DNA from: Escherichia coli
GTDB taxonomy: Bacteria; Pseudomonadota; Gammaproteobacteria; Enterobacterales; Enterobacteriaceae
NCBI RefSeq assembly: GCF_011881725.1
Contig: NZ_JAATUR010000010.1
Coordinates: forward strand, 41,138 to 105,137
Direction of reading: 5' to 3'
Length of the DNA: 64,000 nucleotides
Of this stretch, positions 1-8,170 are shown one piece after another. The first letter of the stretch is position 1; each line of letters begins with the position of its first letter. The position numbers and the translations under genes were made by a program. The notes beneath the pieces were generated by a model. It had not been told where the DNA came from. It searched no databases and saw only the letters and a program-made list of their open reading frames with translations.

Positions 1-87
1 CATGTGGACAAAGGCAAATGTGAGAAGGGTAATACCGATAAACGTGGGGATGACGAGTCCCAAACGTCGGAGAATAAACTGCAACAT
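1..87 (-). CDS. dppB: Dipeptide ABC transporter permease DppB (5' fragment)
   Basis: The complement of 87..1 encodes the first 29 residues, beginning MLQFILRRLGLVIPTFIG, which is the N-terminus and first membrane helix of DppB. The gene continues beyond the left edge of the window. DppB is one of the two inner-membrane permeases of the dipeptide/heme-precursor ABC transporter. It lies downstream of dppA on the same strand, as in the dppABCDF operon, separated by about 300 bases that carry a repeat pair. Only the start is visible, so integrity cannot be judged. Confidence 0.9.
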   Translation of the reverse strand, partial: MLQFILRRLGLVIPTFIGITLLTFAFVHM

Positions 88-259
88 AACCCGGATTCTC
101 TGTAGTGACTCACAGCCTGGAACTGCGTGTCTGTATTGCTCACAAATCAATTCCCGTCCAGGTCGGACAGAGAATGAAGTATTGCTGCCGGATGGCGCTG
201 CACGCAGAGGCACAGCGCCACCGGGTATGGAGATTGTTGACAAAGTGCGCTTTGTTCAT

Positions 260-360
260 GCCGGATGCGGCGTGAACGCCTTATCCGGCCTACAAAATCT
301 TGAAAACTCAATACATTGCAGAGTTCTCGTAGGCCTGATAAGCGGAGCGCATCAGGCAGT
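260..360. repeat. BIME (two facing REP units) between dppA and dppB
   Basis: Two palindromic REP units lie in opposite orientation, at about 260-293 (GCCGGATGCGGCGTGAACGC followed by its pairing arm) and 329-358 (GTAGGCCTGATAAGCGGAGC and its arm). They fill the dppA-dppB intergenic space of 88-394, where I see nothing else. In operons such as this one, BIMEs are known to stabilise the upstream mRNA and lower downstream expression, which fits a periplasmic binding protein being made in excess over its permease. Confidence 0.9.
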
Positions 361-394
361 TTTGCGTTTGTCATCAGTCTCGTATGGCTTTTAA

Positions 395-2002
395 TTATTC
401 GATAGAGACGTTTTCGAAGTGATGTTTGCCCAATGGATCAACCACATAGCCTTTAACTTCTTTGCGTACCGGTTCATACACGGTGGAGTGAGCGATGATC
501 AGTGCCGGAGCCTGATCGTGCATCACCACCTGTGCTTGTTTATACAGCTCAATACGCTTGTTGTGGTCGTCGGTCGCACGCGCCGGTTGAATCAGATCTT
601 CAAACGGTTTGTAGCACCATTTTGAGTAGTTGGAGCCTTGTTCAGAGGCGGCGCAGCTGAACAGGGTGGCGAAGAAGTTATCCGGATCCCCGTTATCGCC
701 AGTCCAGCCCATCATGACAGTCTGGTGCTCGCCATCTTTCGCACGCTTGAGGTACTCGCCCCATTCGTAGGTGACGATTTTGGCCTGCACGCCCACTTTC
801 GCCCAGTCTGCCTGAATCATCTCCGCCATGCGGCGAGCGTTCGGGTTATATGGACGCTGTACTGGCATTGCCCACAGGTGGATGGAGAAACCTTTTTCCA
901 GACCGGCTTCTTTCAGCAAAGCTTTCGCTTTTTCTGGATCGTAGGTGTAGTCCTGAACGTCATCGTTATAGCCCCACATGGTTGGCGGAATCAGGTTTTT
1001 CGCTGATACACCCGCGCCCTGGTAAACCGCTTTGATGATGGCATCTTTGTTCACCGCGTAGGTCAGAGCCTGGCGAACTTTCACGTCATCGAGTGGTTTT
1101 TTCTGCACGTTATACGAGAGATAGCCGACGTTCAGCCCCGGCATTTCCATCAGGTTGATGGATTTATCCTGCTTCATGCGAGCGATGTCTGCTGGGTTCG
1201 GGTATGGCATCACCTGGCATTCATTCTTCTGCAATTTAGCGTAACGCACGGAGGCGTCAGGGGTAATAGAGAAGACCAGCGTGTCGATCTTCGGTTTAGT
1301 GCCCCAGTAACCATCAAACGCTTTGTAGCGAATACGGGAGTCTTTCTGGTACTGCTGCAACTGGAACGGGCCGGTGCCGATTGGGTTGAGGTCCAGTTTT
1401 TCCGGCGTACCGGCTTTCATCATCGCGTCAGCATATTCTTTTGACAGAATAGAGGCGAAGTCCATTGCCAGGTCAGCCAGGAATGGCGCTTCCGGACGAG
1501 TCAGCACGAACTGAACGGTGTTGTCGTCCACCTTTTTCACTTCGCTGATCAGCTCCGGCAAGCCCATACCTTCGAAGTATTCGTAGCTGCCGCCAGAAAC
1601 TTTATGGTACGGGTTTTGCGCGTTTTTCTGACGATCGAACGAGAACACCACGTCATCGGCGTTCAGTTCACGCGTCGGTTTGAATTCTTTGTTGTCATGC
1701 CACTTCACACCCTTACGCAGATGGAAGGTATAGGTTTTGCCGTCTTCGCTGACTTCCCACTTTTCAGCGAGACCAGGAATCACTTCGGTGGTGCCGATTT
1801 TAAATTCAACCAGGCGGTTATAAAGCGGTACGGAAGAGGCGTCATAGGTGGTGCCGGAGGTAAACAGCTGCGGGTTAAACCCTTCCGGAGATCCTTCTGA
1901 ACAATAAACCAGAGTTTTAGCCTGAACACTTGCTGCGACGGTCATAGCCACCAGGCTGAGACCAAGCTTCAGCATCCCTGACTTTTTCAAGGAAATACGC
2001 AT
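395..2002 (-). CDS. dppA: Periplasmic dipeptide-binding protein DppA
   Basis: This 535-residue protein matches DppA, the periplasmic solute-binding component of the dipeptide ABC transporter, also used for heme and 5-aminolevulinate uptake. Residues 1-28 form a Sec signal peptide (basic MRISLKK, hydrophobic core, cleavage after VQA) and the mature part begins KTLVYCSEGSPEGFNP, typical of family 5 extracellular solute-binding proteins. The start codon has a TTGGAG ribosome site a few bases upstream. dppB follows on the same strand after a repeat-filled gap. In E. coli the mRNA is a target of the GcvB small RNA. Identification is by whole-protein recognition and is secure. Confidence 0.97.
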   Translation of the reverse strand: MRISLKKSGMLKLGLSLVAMTVAASVQAKTLVYCSEGSPEGFNPQLFTSGTTYDASSVPLYNRLVEFKIGTTEVIPGLAEKWEVSEDGKTYTFHLRKGVKWHDNKEFKPTRELNADDVVFSFDRQKNAQNPYHKVSGGSYEYFEGMGLPELISEVKKVDDNTVQFVLTRPEAPFLADLAMDFASILSKEYADAMMKAGTPEKLDLNPIGTGPFQLQQYQKDSRIRYKAFDGYWGTKPKIDTLVFSITPDASVRYAKLQKNECQVMPYPNPADIARMKQDKSINLMEMPGLNVGYLSYNVQKKPLDDVKVRQALTYAVNKDAIIKAVYQGAGVSAKNLIPPTMWGYNDDVQDYTYDPEKAKALLKEAGLEKGFSIHLWAMPVQRPYNPNARRMAEMIQADWAKVGVQAKIVTYEWGEYLKRAKDGEHQTVMMGWTGDNGDPDNFFATLFSCAASEQGSNYSKWCYKPFEDLIQPARATDDHNKRIELYKQAQVVMHDQAPALIIAHSTVYEPVRKEVKGYVVDPLGKHHFENVSIE

Positions 2003-2154
2003 TATTCTGCTCCAATTGTGATGTTTGTTGTTTTAACCCTTTGCAGTGGGTTGTCGCTGCCTGACCTTTTTTGTTTTTTGCCCGGTCGGGTCAACGTTAT
2101 GAGGTGGGAATGCCGTACTAATTAACATCAGTGTAACAGTGCGGATCCTCCATA

Positions 2155-2184
2155 AAATGCCCCTCGTGACCTACAATCTGTCAA
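2155..2184 (-). promoter_or_regulatory. Candidate dppA promoter
   Basis: On the minus strand, TTGACA occupies 2184-2179, about 180 bases upstream of the dppA start codon. An AT-rich GGCATTTTAT stretch follows at -10 distance, but the exact hexamer is ambiguous. This agrees with the long untranslated leader known for dppA. The rest of 2185-2568 is AT-rich and holds no gene that I can support. Confidence 0.4.
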
Positions 2185-2568
2185 CAGAATGTGAAAACGT
2201 CAATACAGCCAACCGGGCTTTACATCAACGGTGAGAATCCACAAACAAAGATTAAAAAAACTTCAAACAACTATTTGCAGCAGAGAAATTTGTGCTACTC
2301 CAACATAACCAGAACAATTACCTTAATATTTAGCAACAATTGGTGATTAAGTTTTATGTATTTAGTGAAAAAAATCTGAGGAAAAGGTGGATATCTGAGC
2401 GATTAATACCATGAACGCTAAACCGCACAGCGGAAAATGCCAGCGCCAGCCATAAGTAACGCAAAAAAAGATTTAAGCAAATATAAAAAAAGACAATGGA
2501 TTCTGTCACAAATTCGTTAATCGATAGTGAGATGTGGGGCGCAAATTTGGCAGGGAAATGTGTGGTAT

Positions 2569-2656
<88 letters not shown>

Positions 2657-2710
2657 GTCGAGTCGAACCTCTCTGCCCCCGGAGGTTCTCATCCTCATTG
2701 ACTACAGATG

Positions 2711-2740
2711 CAAAAAAGCCCGCTCGTTGAGCAGGCTTTT
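2711..2740 (-). terminator. Rho-independent terminator of proK
   Basis: On the minus strand AAAAGCCTGCTCAACGAGCG begins a GC-rich hairpin (GCCTGCTC pairing with GAGCGGGC, one wobble) followed by six U residues. It lies a few bases downstream of the proK CCA end. Confidence 0.9.
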
Positions 2741-2746
2741 CGAATT

Positions 2747-2823
<77 letters not shown>

Positions 2824-2835
2824 AATGCGGGGCGC

Positions 2836-2864
2836 ATCTTACTGCGCAGATACGCCCTCGTCAA
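2836..2864 (-). promoter_or_regulatory. proK promoter
   Basis: Minus-strand TTGACG (2864-2859) and TAAGAT (2841-2836) are separated by exactly 17 bases. A GC-rich GCGCCCC discriminator follows, just ahead of the tRNA. A GC-rich discriminator is typical of stable-RNA promoters under stringent control. Confidence 0.8.
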
Positions 2865-2914
2865 TCCCTTAATAGCAAAATGCCTTTTGATCGGCGATAA
2901 AGTCAGCAGAGCTA

Positions 2915-4606
2915 TTAGTTAGCCGCAACAGCCTTCGCCTGTGGGATGTGACACCAGTTGTTGTTTTCGTTGATACCACCGTCCGGTGAAGTATAGCCAA
3001 GGCAGCCCATGATGGTGTCGTACAACTCTACATGGCGGCGCGGTACTTTCATTTCCGCTTCTTTTTTCAACTGCGCAAATGCCTGCGCATTGGCCGGATT
3101 CTCCAGATACTTATCCGACATCCATACCATCATCGGCACGCGGAACTGCTCCGGTGGTGCATATTCGCGTGGTGTCCCATGCAAGTGCTCACGCTCGTTA
3201 ATTGATTCACCATGGTCCGCTGCATAGAAAATAATAGCCTTCTTATCGCGGAATTTGTCGATCACTGTGTCGATAAAATGATCAACGTAGGTGATGGAGT
3301 TATCGTATGAGTTAATCATCGGCGCTCGTGGGCATTTGCGGTCAATTGCATAGCACTCTGGCTTCCACTGGGCAAACTCACGAGGATAACGTTGAGTATA
3401 GTTGTAGTGTGACCCTTTGGTATGAAGGACAATCAGATGCTTACCTTCTGGTTTTTTCTCCAGAGAACGCTCGATCTCATTGACCAGCAACATATCGTCC
3501 ACCGCTTTCCCACGGTTACGCGGCTCAGCTGCAATTTGCTCGCGATAGGCAATGTTGTCAGCCATGGTGTTGCTATAGAACCACATCTCGCTCTGCATGG
3601 CGTACAAATCAGAGCTAAAGCCTAATTGTTTGAGAACCGCAAATACATTCTGCTCTTTGAGCGTTCGTTGAGGGTTATCTTCCGTTCCACCTTCACGCAC
3701 AAACATACAGCGTAGTGATAATTTAGTCGCGGTATCACAAGAATAACCACGGTACATCACCAGGTTTTTCTCTTTGGCCAGTTTCGGCGTGGTATCGCGC
3801 TCGTAGCCCAGCATCCCCATATGATCCCAACGCGTGGTTTCACCAATAATGAAAATCACATAGGTGTCGTCGAGATTTTGCGTTGGGGTGTAGGTAAATT
3901 TTTTCGCCGGATTCATCAACGAACGATTGTCTGACGATTCATCCACTTGTGCCCAGGCGTACAGACCCAGCGCAGAAAGCCAGTTCGAGGGTAAATAAGA
4001 GTTCGCCAGCACGCCGCCATAACTTGGCATATCCACTCCAGCCATGCGGTCTGCTCGCTTTTGTGCTAAATCCATAAGACGGATTGGGCCCCATACCAGT
4101 AAACCCGCCAGCAGTACAGTAAGCGCACTACGCCAGCGTGTTTTTGGGGTACAAAGCTGACGCAAGAAGGTGTCTTGTGAGCGGTTCATCCAGATAAATA
4201 GCAACGGGATAATACTCACCAGCACAACCCATGCGATAAGAGTCCAGCCAACCACTTCTTTCGACAGGTCGATGTCGGTGGTCATCACCGAAGCGACAAT
4301 CCCGTAGCCAATCATGACGTTCATAAATGTCATGTAGTAACTGGCCCCGGCAGAGATCAGCACCAGCAATGAAGCCAGCACTTTCCAGGCCGTTCTGCCG
4401 AAGAGCGAAATTAAGCGTAAAAAGAAGAAGGTTGCCAGAACCGTCCCTGCCAGTTCGATAACCGCCGAGACACCATTAAGAAAAGTGAAATTATGCGCGT
4501 AACCGTCAAACCGACGGAAATAGACTGCGCAATTCATAAACAGACCGATATAGACAGCGAGCAAAAAGCTTAGCTTTTGCTGCGTTATCGTTTTGATATA
4601 TCTCAT
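2915..4606 (-). CDS. eptB: Lipid A Kdo2 phosphoethanolamine transferase EptB
   Basis: The 563-residue protein adds phosphoethanolamine to the outer Kdo of lipopolysaccharide on the periplasmic face of the inner membrane. About five hydrophobic helices occupy the first 190 residues, followed by an alkaline-phosphatase-fold sulfatase domain. [11 protein letters not shown] supplies metal ligands, [13 protein letters not shown] contains the expected nucleophilic Thr at about residue 292, and YAADHGES is a second metal motif. I chose the ATG at 4606 because it gives [12 protein letters not shown], the normal family N-terminus and length; an upstream ATG at 4639 would add 11 residues. In E. coli, eptB is controlled by sigma E and the MgrR small RNA. 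The N-terminal four fifths differ noticeably from the K-12 protein I remember, while the last 100 residues are nearly identical. Confidence 0.95.
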   Translation of the reverse strand: MRYIKTITQQKLSFLLAVYIGLFMNCAVYFRRFDGYAHNFTFLNGVSAVIELAGTVLATFFFLRLISLFGRTAWKVLASLLVLISAGASYYMTFMNVMIGYGIVASVMTTDIDLSKEVVGWTLIAWVVLVSIIPLLFIWMNRSQDTFLRQLCTPKTRWRSALTVLLAGLLVWGPIRLMDLAQKRADRMAGVDMPSYGGVLANSYLPSNWLSALGLYAWAQVDESSDNRSLMNPAKKFTYTPTQNLDDTYVIFIIGETTRWDHMGMLGYERDTTPKLAKEKNLVMYRGYSCDTATKLSLRCMFVREGGTEDNPQRTLKEQNVFAVLKQLGFSSDLYAMQSEMWFYSNTMADNIAYREQIAAEPRNRGKAVDDMLLVNEIERSLEKKPEGKHLIVLHTKGSHYNYTQRYPREFAQWKPECYAIDRKCPRAPMINSYDNSITYVDHFIDTVIDKFRDKKAIIFYAADHGESINEREHLHGTPREYAPPEQFRVPMMVWMSDKYLENPANAQAFAQLKKEAEMKVPRRHVELYDTIMGCLGYTSPDGGINENNNWCHIPQAKAVAAN

Positions 4607-4819
4607 GCAAACAAACCCTGGAAAAACAGGTGATAACACCCTGCATAATGGCCTTTCAAGCCAGGCAAGGGAAAAGTGCGAAGGTCGTCAGATATGGAAA
4701 ATCTGCACACGCAGATAAGTAGACCACAGCAAAAGGAAAAAGTATGAGAAAAAAGTGTACTTGAAGCAGAAATTTACAAAAATGCAAGTATGAAAGGAGA
4801 CTTTTGCGGTAATTGAACG

Positions 4820-4852
4820 CTTAAAAGGGCCTGTTTTATGGCCCTTTTAAGC
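4820..4852. terminator. Bidirectional terminator-like hairpin between yhjX and eptB
   Basis: CTTAAAAGGGC (4820-4830) pairs perfectly with GCCCTTTTAAG (4841-4851), giving a hairpin with A/U-rich flanks. It lies just downstream of the yhjX stop and would end yhjX transcription before eptB, which is on the same strand. Confidence 0.75.
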
Positions 4853-4882
4853 TCAGGAAAAGTCTAAAACCAGTCGTTGAAC

Positions 4883-6085
4883 TTAACCATGTACTTCGCG
4901 CAACACTCTGATCTCAGGCTGACGAATCGTCGTAGAAAGCGCCAATGACAGAATCAATAGAGCAAAGATGACGTAGAACGTTACATAGAAGCCGCCAAAC
5001 AGTGAGGCGATGATCGAACCACAAATGCTACCGATACCAAAGCCGAGATAAATCACACCGTAGTTTTTCGCCAGGTTATTGAGGCCGAAGAACTCACTGA
5101 CCAGTGACGGGAATACTGTAATTGTGCCGCCAAAATTAAACGCCACGCAGGCAATCGCTGCAAAGAACGTCACTGCATTCAATGGTGCAAACAGCAGGGC
5201 CGCCATACCGACCAGCGAAATGACCTGACCTATGGTGATAACACGGATACGGGCGATTTTGTCAGACAGAATGCCCAACACCAGACGACCAGAAAGGTTA
5301 GCAATAGAAATAACCGTTACTGCGTTGGCCGCAGAAATTGCATCAAGATGCGCCAGGCTCTGGGCAATATCTTTCGCCACACCAATCACATACAGACCGC
5401 TCATGCAGGCAGTCAGGAACATCACCGCCAGCATCCAGTATTGCGGTTTACGCATAGACTCTGCCAGGGTGTAGTCCTTCTCCACCACGCCATTGCTGGT
5501 TTTCACTTCTTGTTTCGGCGCATCTTTCATTAAAGTCGCACCAAAGACAATCATTACCAGCGCAATCGCGCCCCAAATGACAAAGGTTTTTTCCAGACCG
5601 ACCGTTTCCAGCAATTGTGTATCGATAAATTTGAAACCCAGGCTTCCCAGGCCATAAGAACCAATGGCGAATGCGGAGATCAGACCTTTACGCTCAGGGA
5701 ACCACTTCACGCAGTTAGAGAGCGTCAGCAGATAACCCGCACCATCCGCCAGACCGACCAGCACACCGGCGCTCAACCACAGCATTATTAGGCTGTTGGA
5801 ATGCGCGGTAAGAAATAACCCCAACCCCAGCAGAATACCGGAAGCTATTGTGACACGTTTGACCCCAAAACGTTCCTGTAACTTGCCCGCAACAGAAGAC
5901 GAAATGGCCAGCCCCAGACTTAACAGGCCGAAAGAGAAAGCGACCTGGCTTACCGGCGCATCCAGTTTGGCAGAGAGCGCGCTATTAAACAGGCTCCAGG
6001 TATAAACCGACCCCAGGGCAAACTGGGTAATGATAGTACCGATGAGTGTAAGCCAGCGGGTGCGCTGATAGTTTGAAGGTGTCAT
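4883..6085 (-). CDS. yhjX: MFS transporter YhjX, YpdAB-regulated pyruvate-related carrier
   Basis: This 400-residue protein has 12 predicted membrane segments and belongs to the oxalate/formate antiporter-like branch of the major facilitator superfamily. It is E. coli YhjX, the target of the pyruvate-sensing YpdAB (PyrSR) two-component system and proposed to move pyruvate. Motifs include GKLQERFGVKR in the loop after helix 2 and GRLVLGILSDKIAR in the second half, both MFS loop signatures. The ATG at 6085 is chosen because an AGGA site lies 8 bases upstream and the start matches the known MTPSNYQRTRW N-terminus. The transported substrate is inferred from the family and K-12 work, not from the sequence. 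Confidence 0.93.
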   Translation of the reverse strand: MTPSNYQRTRWLTLIGTIITQFALGSVYTWSLFNSALSAKLDAPVSQVAFSFGLLSLGLAISSSVAGKLQERFGVKRVTIASGILLGLGLFLTAHSNSLIMLWLSAGVLVGLADGAGYLLTLSNCVKWFPERKGLISAFAIGSYGLGSLGFKFIDTQLLETVGLEKTFVIWGAIALVMIVFGATLMKDAPKQEVKTSNGVVEKDYTLAESMRKPQYWMLAVMFLTACMSGLYVIGVAKDIAQSLAHLDAISAANAVTVISIANLSGRLVLGILSDKIARIRVITIGQVISLVGMAALLFAPLNAVTFFAAIACVAFNFGGTITVFPSLVSEFFGLNNLAKNYGVIYLGFGIGSICGSIIASLFGGFYVTFYVIFALLILSLALSTTIRQPEIRVLREVHG

Positions 6086-6168
6086 GGCAGTATTCCTGCG
6101 GTAGTAAAAAGGAAAATTCTCTGCCGACAAACATAACGAAGTGCATTTTATGCAGGGGAAAAAACGGC

Positions 6169-6199
6169 ATGAAATGCCATCAGAACGGAATGAAATGCC
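6169..6199 (-). promoter_or_regulatory. YpdB (PyrR) operator: direct repeats upstream of yhjX
   Basis: On the minus strand GGCATTTCAT occurs twice, at 6199-6190 and 6178-6169, separated by exactly 11 bases. This is the tandem arrangement described for the LytTR-family response regulator YpdB. It begins 84 bases upstream of the yhjX start codon and is the only pair of its kind that I noticed in the window. Confidence 0.88.
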
Positions 6200-6313
6200 T
6201 TATTTCAGGAATGAATGTCGTGACAAATATTCATCCAAATAATTATTTGGTCAGTTAGCACCCACTATCAGCGCAATGATTGTTATTAGCAGCCTACATT
6301 TGTAAAAAATACG

Positions 6314-7012
6314 TTAAAATCTGGCACTAAGTCCCATGGTATATAAATAATCATTATCATTGGCGCTATTCTCGGCCTGAGATAACGCAGCATAGGCAGC
6401 AATATTTTGATTGAGCAACATATCAGCGCCTACGGTGACATCCAGCCAGTTGCCGTTCTGGTTTGTCGCCGTCATCCGGCTTAGGCCTGATTGCGCCTTC
6501 CAGATATTCTCGCCAAATTGCTGGTTATAGCTGATTTGCGCCCAGGGACGGAGATCGCCAAGCCGGGAATCAACACGCCAGCCTAACGTACTGACGCTGG
6601 CATGCCATAACGGATCGGTCAGCGTTGCAGTACTGTCGCCAAACTCGTTATACATCGAGGTAGTTGTGCCATCGTAATGTAATGCGGCGACCGGGCCCGT
6701 TGTAACCTGCTCATACAAAGGAAAATTCCAGCCCATACTCATACTGCTGGTGACATCCGCAGGAGTTTCTTCCGCCAGATTAACTTCCAGTCCCAGCGCT
6801 CTTTGGCTACTTTGAATACGTTGCGACAAAATATCGTTGTAATCCGGTGGGTGATCGCTATCCCAGGTATAACGCTCTGTGGTATGTCCTGGCTGCGTAT
6901 CAACGATATATTCTTGTTGCCAGGCGTAAGCTGTGTTGAGAAAAAAAGAACTGATTACCACGCTTGCCAGCAGACTTAAGTGCCAGCAACCACCGCATTT
7001 TTTTATGATCAT
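6314..7012 (-). CDS. yhjY: Outer-membrane autotransporter beta-domain protein YhjY
   Basis: A 232-residue exported protein whose function is not established. A signal peptide of about 30 residues (MIIKKCGG, hydrophobic core, cleavage near AYA-WQQ) precedes alternating aromatic/hydrophobic strands, and the protein ends LYTMGLSARF with a terminal Phe, the hallmark of an outer-membrane barrel. It is annotated in E. coli as an autotransporter beta-domain or lipase-like protein without a passenger. The ATG at 7012 is preceded by GGAG at 8 bases and is preferred over an in-frame GTG two codons upstream. It is transcribed towards yhjX but lies behind it, so it is probably a separate unit. Confidence 0.88.
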   Translation of the reverse strand: MIIKKCGGCWHLSLLASVVISSFFLNTAYAWQQEYIVDTQPGHTTERYTWDSDHPPDYNDILSQRIQSSQRALGLEVNLAEETPADVTSSMSMGWNFPLYEQVTTGPVAALHYDGTTTSMYNEFGDSTATLTDPLWHASVSTLGWRVDSRLGDLRPWAQISYNQQFGENIWKAQSGLSRMTATNQNGNWLDVTVGADMLLNQNIAAYAALSQAENSANDNDYLYTMGLSARF

Positions 7013-7169
7013 TAACACGACTCCAGGGAAGAGCCGAATTCGGCAATATTATTGTCATTGTATGTAGGATATCGGGCATCTTAGCCCTGTATTAAATATT
7101 GACTTTTTCACCGATGCGTCAAGAAAAGAGGGTGAAAAATTTACGATCGGGTACATAGCGAGGGGAAGA

Positions 7170-7733
7170 ATGGAACGTTGCGGCTGGGTGAGTCAGGATC
7201 CGCTTTATATTGCCTACCACGATAATGAGTGGGGCGTGCCTGAAACCAACAGTAATAAACTGTTCGAAATGATCTGCCTTGAAGGGCAACAGGCAGGGTT
7301 ATCCTGGATTACCGTTCTCAAAAAGCGTGAAAATTATCGCGCCTGCTTTCATCAGTTCGATCCGGTAAAGATAGCAGCAATGCAGGAAGAGGATGTCGAA
7401 AGACTGCTACAGGACGCAGGGATTATCCGCCATCGCGGGAAAATTCAGGCAATCATTGGTAATGCGCGGGCGTACCTGCAAATGGAACAGAACGGCGAAC
7501 CGTTTGCCGACTTTGTCTGGTCGTTCGTAAACCATCAGCCACAGATTACACAAGCCAAAACGTTGAGCGAAATCCCTACGTCAACGCCTGCCTCCGACGC
7601 ACTTTCAAAAGCCCTAAAAAAACGTGGCTTTAAGTTTGTTGGTACGACAATTTGTTACTCCTTTATGCAAGCATGCGGCCTGGTGAATGATCATGTGGTT
7701 GGTTGCTGTTGCTATCCGGGGAATAAAACATGA
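7170..7733 (+). CDS. tag: 3-methyladenine DNA glycosylase I, constitutive
   Basis: The 187-residue Tag protein removes 3-methyladenine from alkylated DNA in base excision repair. The four ligands of the structural zinc snap are all present: Cys4 (MERCGW), His17 (AYHDNEWG), His175 and Cys179 (NDHVVGCCCYPG). The helix-hairpin-helix core lies around EGQQAGLSWITVLKKR. A strong GAGGGG ribosome site precedes the ATG. The stop overlaps the yiaC start by four bases (ATGA), so the two genes are translationally coupled. Confidence 0.97.
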   Translation: MERCGWVSQDPLYIAYHDNEWGVPETNSNKLFEMICLEGQQAGLSWITVLKKRENYRACFHQFDPVKIAAMQEEDVERLLQDAGIIRHRGKIQAIIGNARAYLQMEQNGEPFADFVWSFVNHQPQITQAKTLSEIPTSTPASDALSKALKKRGFKFVGTTICYSFMQACGLVNDHVVGCCCYPGNKT

Positions 7734-8170
7734 TTCGGGAAGCGCAGCGTTCAGAACTCCCCGCGATCCTCGAATTGTGGCTGGAAAGTACAACCTGGGG
7801 ACATCCTTTTATAGAAGAAAGCTACTGGCGTGACTGCATTCCGCTGGTGCGTGATGCATATCTTGCCAACGCACAAAACTGGGTGTGGGAAGAAAACGGC
7901 AAGTTTCTCGGTTTTGTCAGCGTCATGGAAGGACGATTTTTGGCAGCGATGTTTGTCACACCAAAGGCCATCAGGCGCGGTATTGGTAAGGCGCTGATGC
8001 AACATGTGCAACAACGCCATCCCCATTTATTGTTGGAGGTTTACCAGAAAAACCAGCCCGCGATAAATTTTTACCATGCGCAAGGATTTCACATTGTCGA
8101 CTGCGCCTGGCAGGAAGAAACTCAACTTCCCACCTGGATTATGGATTGGCAGGCGGATCAAACGCCGTAA
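7730..8170 (+). CDS. yiaC: GNAT-family lysine N-acetyltransferase YiaC
   Basis: A 146-residue single-domain GNAT acetyltransferase. The acetyl-CoA binding motif RRGIGKALM (R/Q-x-x-G-x-G/A) is at about residues 83-91, and the C-terminal NFYHAQGF strand-helix is typical of the fold. In K-12, YiaC is reported as one of several protein lysine acetyltransferases. It overlaps tag by four bases upstream, and its last 32 bases overlap the 3' end of bisC on the opposite strand. Confidence 0.92.
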   Translation: MIREAQRSELPAILELWLESTTWGHPFIEESYWRDCIPLVRDAYLANAQNWVWEENGKFLGFVSVMEGRFLAAMFVTPKAIRRGIGKALMQHVQQRHPHLLLEVYQKNQPAINFYHAQGFHIVDCAWQEETQLPTWIMDWQADQTP

